This document shows positions 58,201 to 64,000 of a stretch of 64,000 bases of DNA, piece by piece. How positions within the stretch are numbered: the first letter of the stretch is position 1; each line of letters begins with the position of its first letter. The position numbers and the translations under genes are program-made. This DNA comes from Aurelia coerulea (Eukaryota; Cnidaria; Scyphozoa; Semaeostomeae; Ulmaridae). The DNA lies in NCBI GenBank assembly GCA_039566865.1, contig CM076943.1, positions 10,526,001 through 10,590,000 of the forward strand, written 5' to 3'. The notes beneath the pieces are model-generated. The model was not told the DNA's origin, did not search any database, and was given only the letters and a program-made list of their open reading frames with translations.

Positions 58201-60862
58201 GGAAGGTTCCCACTGAGTGGAATTTTCGGAATGGGCGAAAGTTTAAGCAATCAAAAATCATTGAATTTTTCACCTTCAAAGGGAATTTCAATTTTCTCCT
58301 GAAAAAGACTCAATTTCCAACAGCCCGGGAAAATTCCACTGACAGACAATTATTGTATACGTAAAGGGTTCTCATACCTTCTACAATTTTGTACTTTATC
58401 CTGAATCCTTTCATTCTACCATCATCATCCGTAGAGAATTGCAAAGTAATTCTATTCCCTGATGAATAGATAGTCTCTGGGTATGCCCTGCCACAGAACG
58501 TCCTAAGCAGCGGCGCCTTCCTGTCTTTCCCATCGTATATCATCAAATAGTCAAAATTACACATTTGTTTTGATGACTCAAGGAAGAAATCTTCAATGTC
58601 CAGTGATATAACTTGTCCGGGCCCTGCTGCCACGGTGTAGGTGCAGTCAAAGTTGTTTGGGTACGTGTTTGGATAATTAGGACTTTTGATGTAGCCTTCT
58701 TTTTCTATTAGAATGTGATGGCAGCTATAACCTAAAATGTGAACAAGAACGAGGTAAGCAAGATGAGCATGCTAATCTTTTGCAAAAAGCATGGGCGACG
58801 ATGCACCAGTTTTCTGGGAAGGAAAGAAAATAAGTGTAGAATTTCTTACCTATTAATATCTCAGTTCTCTAATTTGCATACCCATTGATCGATTTGAGTG
58901 GAAAAGATCAGTAAACCCTGCAACAAACGTTGTTTTCTGCTGTTGTTTCTCTTGGTTCAGTTTCCCTAAGGCCCTCGAGTTGCAACTGGCAACATTTTCA
59001 AACTCTCGTCTTCGTAATTTGCCAGTTGCAACTCGAGGGCCTTAGGGAAACAGGACCGAGAAAGAAACGACCGATACAGCAGCAACAACATCATACGCAA
59101 TCTGGATTAAGAGAAAAGTATTTGTCAGTTTTTTTTCTCCCAAAGGATGGTCAAGTTTTTGATCTCATCGTTATGAACCTACGAGTAAGGCAAAATATTA
59201 TCGACGCACACAATCCTTTTCAAAGGATTTCCAGAAAATCTTCCAAAGCCAATTACTCAATAACTTTACAGAGGAAAGAATAATTCTAGTGAAATGAATG
59301 TTTATATCTAAATTTGCCTCTTTCCAATAAATGTATCTGTGATTTATTGAGATCGATAACTAATTCATGATTATTGCACCTAGTGACATATTATGAGTTC
59401 ATCATTCCGGGTACATACCAGGTGAACCAGAAAAAGTTGCCATTTTTCAAATTTAATAGCACCACAAGTACTTGATGGATAGGAAAGAATCGACATCTGC
59501 TTGCTAGCCGAGAAAATTGAAGTATTTTTGCAACTTATCTCGCGTCTTTAAAAGCAAAATTTAAATTCCGACTTTACGAACATTGCATGGTTAAAAAATG
59601 CCTGAAAAAGGGCTAGAACACTTTATCAAATCATGAAAAGATCTTCTCATACAGAAAAATCAAGAAAGTACAAGTTTGCAGTTTATCACGGATGAGAAAT
59701 ATCGTCTGCACGTTTAATGCTATTTGATCCAGACATTTCAATATTTGTTTGAAAATAGAGAGGTGAAATTCATGTATGTCTTGTTCTGTGTGAGGAAATT
59801 CCTTACGATTAGATCCAATCTTTCAGGCCCCTTTTCAGGCCTTTCGCAATCAAGAAATTTTCTTAAAGTCAAATTTACCTATATTTTCAATGCTCATAAA
59901 AGCGCAAGAAAACCTCACAAAAATGGTTGGACCATCCGGCTCTCAACTAAAACTTGAATCATTCAAATCCGTCAATTTTTTTCATCTTATTTTAATTTGA
60001 ATAAATAAATGTAACTTCTAATTACACGTATTTTTTTAGGAAACTGCCCATAAGAAATTCAACAATCAGATCGCTAGAAATTAAGAAACTCTGGAACTGG
60101 GAAAATATAAGTTAAGAAACTATTCATTTTGATAAAGGAAATCCTTAACATATTTCTAATTTATTCTCACTTGTTTTCTGTATCATAGTACTCGTAAGGT
60201 ACTTGAGTAATGCCTAAACATTGGAAAGAGTTAAAAAACCTTGTTTTGAAGTGTTCACGAGGGCACAGGTAGTGAACATGAAGATTGCTATGGAACCTCT
60301 AAGAAACTCTGAGTACTCAAAATCTGACTATTTTAAGAACCTTTCAGGACTGGCCCAAATTCCTAGTTTCTTATAAAAAAATACGTATACATAATAAAAG
60401 AAACTAATCAAATTCGAAAATAAACTAAACTAAATAAATATGCTCTAATTCTATCTGGAGGTATCAAGGAAAAGAAATATTGTTTTATGTATCGATAAAT
60501 CATGAGCCTCCCCGATAACTATATAAAATTAACGAAGAATTCTCAAAAATATAGAACTTTCATTTACGTTTCGCTTTCCCTTCATCAGAACTAACCTTAC
60601 AATAATTGGGTTAGTTCAATCAAGTTTTAGTTGAAGTTTTATGTATCGAGGTTGAATAAGTGCAGCCACATTAAAATGCTCTTGATACTATGAAATTTTG
60701 AAAACGGGAACTTTTTCTGCCTCACCCGGTACATAAAAGCATGATTAAAGAAACAATTTGCTTACCCTTTGTAGGCTTCTGTCCAATGCTAACGTCGGTA
60801 AAATATGACAGAAGAAATCCAAATGTAACAATTTTCCACAGAAAACTGACGAATAACTCCAT
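46220..60862 (-). CDS. Secreted CUB-domain and mucin-like protein with a novel C-terminal domain
   Basis: Seven exons: 60862-60766, 58731-58378, 57512-57348, 56879-56697, 54079-48995, 48002-47871, 46449-46220. All have GT-AG borders and all six introns are phase 1, giving 2081 aa. Residues 1-~27 are a signal peptide (hydrophobic IVTFGFLLSYF). CUB1 is ~36-149 (HILIEKEGYIKSPNYPNTYP, MIYDGKDRKAPLLRTFCG). CUB2 is ~152-265, split by an intron. Residues 267-1961, from one 5.1-kb exon, are Ser/Thr-rich and of low complexity, as in mucin-like stalks, with four ~62-residue repeats at ~845-1096. Residues ~1950-2081 form a Cys-bounded domain I do not recognise, ending in MYIRDCKSNLGGQ. No transmembrane segment is visible, so the product is likely secreted. 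CUB domains bind proteins or sugars outside the cell; the role here is unknown. I cannot name an orthologue. Confidence 0.87.
47251..47442 (-). other. Open frame in the last intron of the CUB gene, not used in the model
   Basis: A 61-codon frame (starting MRGHRVLITNTDATYNALRN) lies in intron 6. Exons 6 and 7 join in phase without it. A TAG sits just upstream in its own frame, and the two other frames stop early. It could be an alternative exon, but the evidence is weak. Confidence 0.2.
48414..48729. mobile_element. G-tract-ended MITE (GTGCC family) in the CUB gene intron
   Basis: Subterminal GGGGACGTGCCATTTTTAG and, inverted, ACGTCCCCG match the element at 43537. Ends are G-rich (CGGGAGGGGGTGGGGG) on the left and C-rich on the right. 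Flanks TCTATGTC and TGTATGCC match at 6 of 8. Interior repeats of GGAATTATGGGTA type. Confidence 0.5.
51590..52345 (-). repeat. Four ~189-bp coding repeats in the mucin-like exon
   Basis: Each unit encodes about 62 residues with the pattern F(A/K/S)VTE(L/H)TE(A/V)D near the start, SPSILNIE(T/S)KR in the middle and TPS(K/N)IRQ near the end. Units 2 and 3 are nearly identical, so they duplicated most recently. They stay in frame. Confidence 0.85.
54841..54869. repeat. Orphan right end of a CCGGGTGTCCC-type MITE
   Basis: AGGAACTTCTTTGGGATACC followed by CGG and TA resembles the right ends of that family. Upstream TTTGATAACAAG matches the interior of the element at 21929. No left end found between here and the large exon. 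Confidence 0.45.
54905..55278. mobile_element. TTAA-type MITE, copy 2
   Basis: Exact inverted ends AGGGGCTGTACA / TGTACAGCCCCT with TTAA on both sides (54901-54904 and 55279-55282). 374 bp, no coding frame. TTAA duplication is typical of piggyBac and Kolobok elements. Lies in intron 4 of the CUB gene. Confidence 0.87.
55445..55655. mobile_element. CCGGGTGTCCC-type MITE, 211 bp
   Basis: CCGGGTGTCCCAAAATGATG and its inverse at the right end, with TA on both sides. The arms pair almost to the centre (ATTATCGTTTGATTGCTTGT, TGTCCATAACCATTGA), making a long hairpin. Confidence 0.88.
55685..56300. mobile_element. Foldback element, copy 2
   Basis: GGACAGATTTGGTAAGACAA, TAGCACGAGTTG, TTCAAAGCGATTAG, CAAAGCCGCAAAG, GTTGTGCATTCC and GAGCAAACATGAGCAT from 55695 return inverted and in reverse order to about 56296. 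The tip is near 55930-56050. Longer arms than copy 1 at 21267-21810. Confidence 0.8.
56408..56437. repeat. Orphan right end of a CCGGGTGTCC-type MITE
   Basis: ACTTCTTTACAGGACACCCG followed by G and TA. No matching left end found. Confidence 0.4.
58922..59092. repeat. Palindromic foldback in CUB gene intron 1
   Basis: TTTCCCTAAGGCCCTCGAGT plus TGCAACTGGCAA (58961-58992) is exactly inverted at 59018-59050. Weaker pairing continues outwards through GTTGTTTCTC and the CTGCTGTTG motif. The loop is about 27 bases. A compact hairpin MITE is likely. Confidence 0.8.
59418..60729. mobile_element. TA-flanked non-autonomous element in CUB gene intron 1
   Basis: CCAGGTGAACCAGAAAAAGT at the left and, inverted, CCGGGTGAGGCAGAAAAAGT at the right, with TA on both sides (59416-59417 and 60730-60731). 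1,312 bp. A second inverted pair (ACGTATTTTTTTA...GGAAACT, near 60027 and 60365-60392) suggests a further nested foldback. No coding frame. Confidence 0.75.
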
Positions 60863-63015
60863 TTTTCTTGCGATATCTCAAACTCAAGCAAATGACTTCT
60901 TTAAAGATTAAACAACAATCATTATTGAGATTAAGATATAAAAACAAGAAGCACGTATCAACCGGAATCTCCTTCAACAAATTTACAAGTTTCCCTTTCC
61001 GTAGTTTTATATTGATTTATGATAAACTCTGTTGCATTTACAGATGACTTGTAAATTATCTCACTCCATGATTACTTCATTTGTTTATGATGTGAAGTGT
61101 ACAGGAAGGTGCTACTTTATAGTGCTATGCAAATCCGTTGATATCGTTGTTTTCATGGGGATATAAGTGAGTTTTCTTTTCGTGCTCGAGGGTGTTTTTC
61201 AAGATCAAAAAGTCGCCTACTATCGTAAAGACTTCAGGTGTGGTAATTTTCTAATGCAGGCACTATCTAAGGAGAGAGTGTCAAAAACGAAATATTTTGC
61301 CTACACTTCGGTGATGCTTCTTCTCAAAGCAGATTTTGTATCAACTAACATGCCCCTACTCGCTATTATTGTGTATAAAATTAGCGAGGAGGGTCTTTCA
61401 CTCCCAAAAATCTTGTACACCTTTGGTCAAAATCCTTTTGTTTTCAAGAAAATCTATCAAAATCTGTAAAAATCCTCTTGTTCTGAAAACAGTTCGTACG
61501 CTTTTTTCAAAGAGTGAAATGCCCCTCGAAAATTAGCTTTCTACAGGAAAAATGTGATCTGTCACAAGTTTTTTATATAATCAATTAAAAAAAAAATTCA
61601 AATAATACAACTACTGTGCCGATCATGGCGGGAATAGACACTAGGTCATCGGAGTTCCCACCATGAAAAGCACTTACAACTAAAAAAAAAATTATAATAC
61701 GCAAGGAAAAAAAACAACTACAAAGTTAATGTCTGCCTCACATTTGATGCCAGGCAATGATATCTGCGAGTATTGAAAATTTGAAAGAACACAAGTGCAA
61801 GGTAATGAGCCAAGGGTCCCCACGCGCTGACTGATAGCTGCCGCCCAATGCCACATGCACCACCCAATCGGATAACACACCAAAACCAGACGGCAGCAGC
61901 CACCCATCCGCACAGCAGGAATCCCCTATCCCGCACCAGCACCGTAAGATAACATTTGAAAATTCTAGACATATCGCCTAACCCCAAATGCGAGACAGAA
62001 ATTATCTACAAAAATTACTACTAAAGTACACAAAAGGGATGTTTGGAAGGGATGCTGCTTTTTTTACTTTAGAAGCACGCCTCAGAAAACTACCGAGACC
62101 GAATCCACCCCCAAAGCACGCCTGCGTTGGTTGGTAAAGACAATTGCACGACTCACATCCCCAAAGACTGTCTATTTCGAAACTTCATGCGGAAATAAGC
62201 TTTCAGATGGCATAAAGTTGATGTATCTACAATTTGAAATAAAAAACTTGCTAGGATTCCGATAGAACTGCCGTTTACTCTGCCAAAATTAAAATTTTTC
62301 TAAAAATTCAGGATTCTCCAAGGAATTGTGCTCCATTTGTTTAGCTGATGTGGAGGAGCTATGCGTTCTATTGTCCCTTTCTTCTTGATACTGTACAGTT
62401 GCATAATAGGATACGTTTCAACTTAGGGTTTGAGACAAAACATTTTCAAATGTACAATAAATACATATACAGCGCTAACACCCTTTCTTTCAAAATTTAA
62501 GCGATTTTGATATTCTTGAAGAGCAAAGAAATAGATTTTTTTGGAAACAATTGATTTTCTTGCGCCATAAATCAGCAGCCACTTTTCCGATTGACAAAAA
62601 TAAAATGTCATATTCTAAGTTGAAGCATATCTTGTGCAATAGTATCAAGAACAAAGCAATATAACGTACAGCTCCTCCACAGCAGTAACAGAATGGGTAC
62701 AATTTTTCTAGGACACCATGTACTTCGATCGATGCCCAAGTCTTAATGAGGTTGTGAGTGAGGAACATTAATAGGCCAAATGCCTGGAAATTTGAAACAG
62801 ACTTCAAATACTGATTGCACCAATTTAAGTTGAAAGTGATCGTTAATGTGCAAGTCGAAACAATTTCCACTCCCAAAGTGCGTGACGCGCCTTCTGCAAT
62901 CATTTTCATTTTTCATTTAATCAATATTTTACACGAAAAACAAACCTTTCAGCGTATTTACAAATTATTTCAAAGAAAAAATTTAAAGAAAAATTTGTAA
63001 ATAATTTAAATATGC
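60863..63015. other. Upstream region of the CUB gene, little recognised
   Basis: Should contain the promoter of the CUB gene, but no defining motif stands out. A GC-richer island at 61800-61960 (CAGCAGCCACCCATCCGCAC) has no recognisable coding content on either strand. GGCGGGAA and TTCCCACC form a small inverted pair near 61628-61665. Confidence 0.3.
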
Positions 63016-63019
63016 TGCT

Positions 63020-63250
63020 CTACCAAGGGGTCGTGTTTGGGTCTTGTAGGTTCAAAAGATACTTTCTAAAACCTGTTTTAAAACGAGCGATTGATTCTTG
63101 TTCTCGAATGTTGTCCGGGATATCATTCCAATTTTTGACACCAGAGAAGTAGAAACTTCGCTTTGCATGTTCTAACCTAATCACGTTTGTGGAAAATGAT
63201 GCGCAATGAGTTATTGAAGTGTCACTACGACAGAGGGCAGTCTTGATCAC
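63020..63250 (-). pseudogene. 3' end of a non-LTR retrotransposon ORF2
   Basis: The minus-strand frame ends with RLEHAKRSFYFSGVKNWNDI followed by PDNIREQESIARFKTGFRKYLL and a stop. This is the typical C-terminal tail of Jockey/CR1-like non-LTR reverse transcriptase proteins (aromatic Phe/Tyr, then W N . . P, then FK..L..yL). Nothing of the catalytic RT domain remains, so it is a 5'-truncated remnant. Confidence 0.75.
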
Positions 63251-63370
63251 AACAGAAAAGAGCAAGAAAATGACATTCATCAGCAAATAAATTTTCATCC
63301 AAAAGACTTTCTGTATCAAAATATACAAATTACTAAATAAGCCATCATTTTCTAATAAATCTTGAATCAT

Positions 63371-64000
63371 TTTTTACATCAAAACTACAATACTTTGGAA
63401 TATTTTTTAAGCTTTAAGCATATATGAAAAATCTCTTGATTTAAGAACGGACAGTTTATCTGCTACATATAAAGATAGAGAGGAGAAAGTTACAGCTTCG
63501 AAAAAGTATTTAAAAATCCCTAGAAAATATGGCGTCTAAAAATCTACCGTAAATATTTCTTTGAATATGTATGCAAACGATCAAATAACCTAAACCAAAA
63601 CTACGGGCGAATTCTACTGAACAGCAATTATACATAACAGCAGCACTTACATTACTACTTGGCACGTAGTCAGCGCCATTGCCGAAGCGATCACATGAAA
63701 TATCACGTTAATTTGGCATGCCCCTCGCAGCGCCGCTGTACTTACATGGACATTTAAAAAATCACAACTCTGTTACCTGCATGAGGGTTTAACATAATTT
63801 TGAGAATGTATTCATAATTCAAAATGCACAGTCTGAAATGAAGAATTACCAAAACAAGTTGCCACGAGCCGGGCGTTGCCTAAAATTACATCTGATTGGC
63901 TCAATTTGATCCACGTTTTAACAATCAAAATGGTAAATATTGTTCTTAGGTCAGACATTGCTTTCTAATGATATAGAATGTATGGAATAGTGCTGCTGCT
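63371..64000. other. Gene-free end of window, nothing recognised
   Basis: AT-rich sequence without recognised exon, RNA gene or repeat boundary. Confidence 0.35.

Noticed and set aside
61692..61987. Hydrophobic 73-89-codon minus-strand frames
   Set aside because: They overlap each other in different frames within a small GC-richer island and contain no recognised domain.

Overview
The window is AT-rich DNA from an animal nuclear genome. Genes are split by GT-AG introns, coding density is low, and most of the non-coding DNA consists of transposable elements. The species cannot be named from the sequence. A DSTYK kinase orthologue, a secreted CUB plus mucin-like protein and a BEL/Pao retrotransposon all fit an invertebrate metazoan, for example a cnidarian, but that is inference.

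There are three cellular genes. (1) A GT8-like glycosyltransferase reading frame on the + strand (13961-20839) is split by a young BEL/Pao retrotransposon (14581-20435) with 160-bp LTRs differing at one base. (2) A complete DSTYK gene on the - strand (40921 to 26544) has five coding exons with consistent phases and encodes 937 aa. (3) A seven-exon gene on the - strand (60862 to 46220) encodes about 2081 aa: signal peptide, two CUB domains, a 1,694-residue Ser/Thr-rich region from one 5.1-kb exon, and a C-terminal domain I do not recognise. All six of its introns are phase 1. Genes 2 and 3 lie head to tail about 5.3 kb apart. I see no functional link among the three genes.

The rest is a dense mosaic of short non-autonomous DNA elements, many with exact target-site duplications (TSDs). 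Positions 1-13,600 hold a hAT-type element (2558-6865) containing a second hAT-type element (4018-5688), which contains a foldback MITE (4473-5074). They also hold a Harbinger-type MITE and a composite element (9463-11576) carrying a broken non-LTR reverse transcriptase. Positions 21,000-24,300 are foldback elements, two of them nested. The DSTYK introns hold another hAT-type element with a 124-bp satellite, a 339-bp near-perfect palindrome flanked by a 7-bp TSD, and further MITEs. The intergenic region 41-46 kb and the introns of the CUB gene hold G-tract-ended MITEs and foldbacks.

The less ordinary signals are: MITEs whose interiors are short tandem motifs (GCGGTAT, CGGGTTT, a 33-bp unit, TCAAATGCCCGGGGGCC); hAT-borne satellite arrays; the GC-rich palindrome; the apparently recent disruption of an otherwise open GT8 frame that lacks the usual metal-binding DxD; and the unassigned C-terminal domain of the CUB/mucin protein. 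I found no CRISPR array, rRNA or intact tRNA, and no autonomous DNA transposase.
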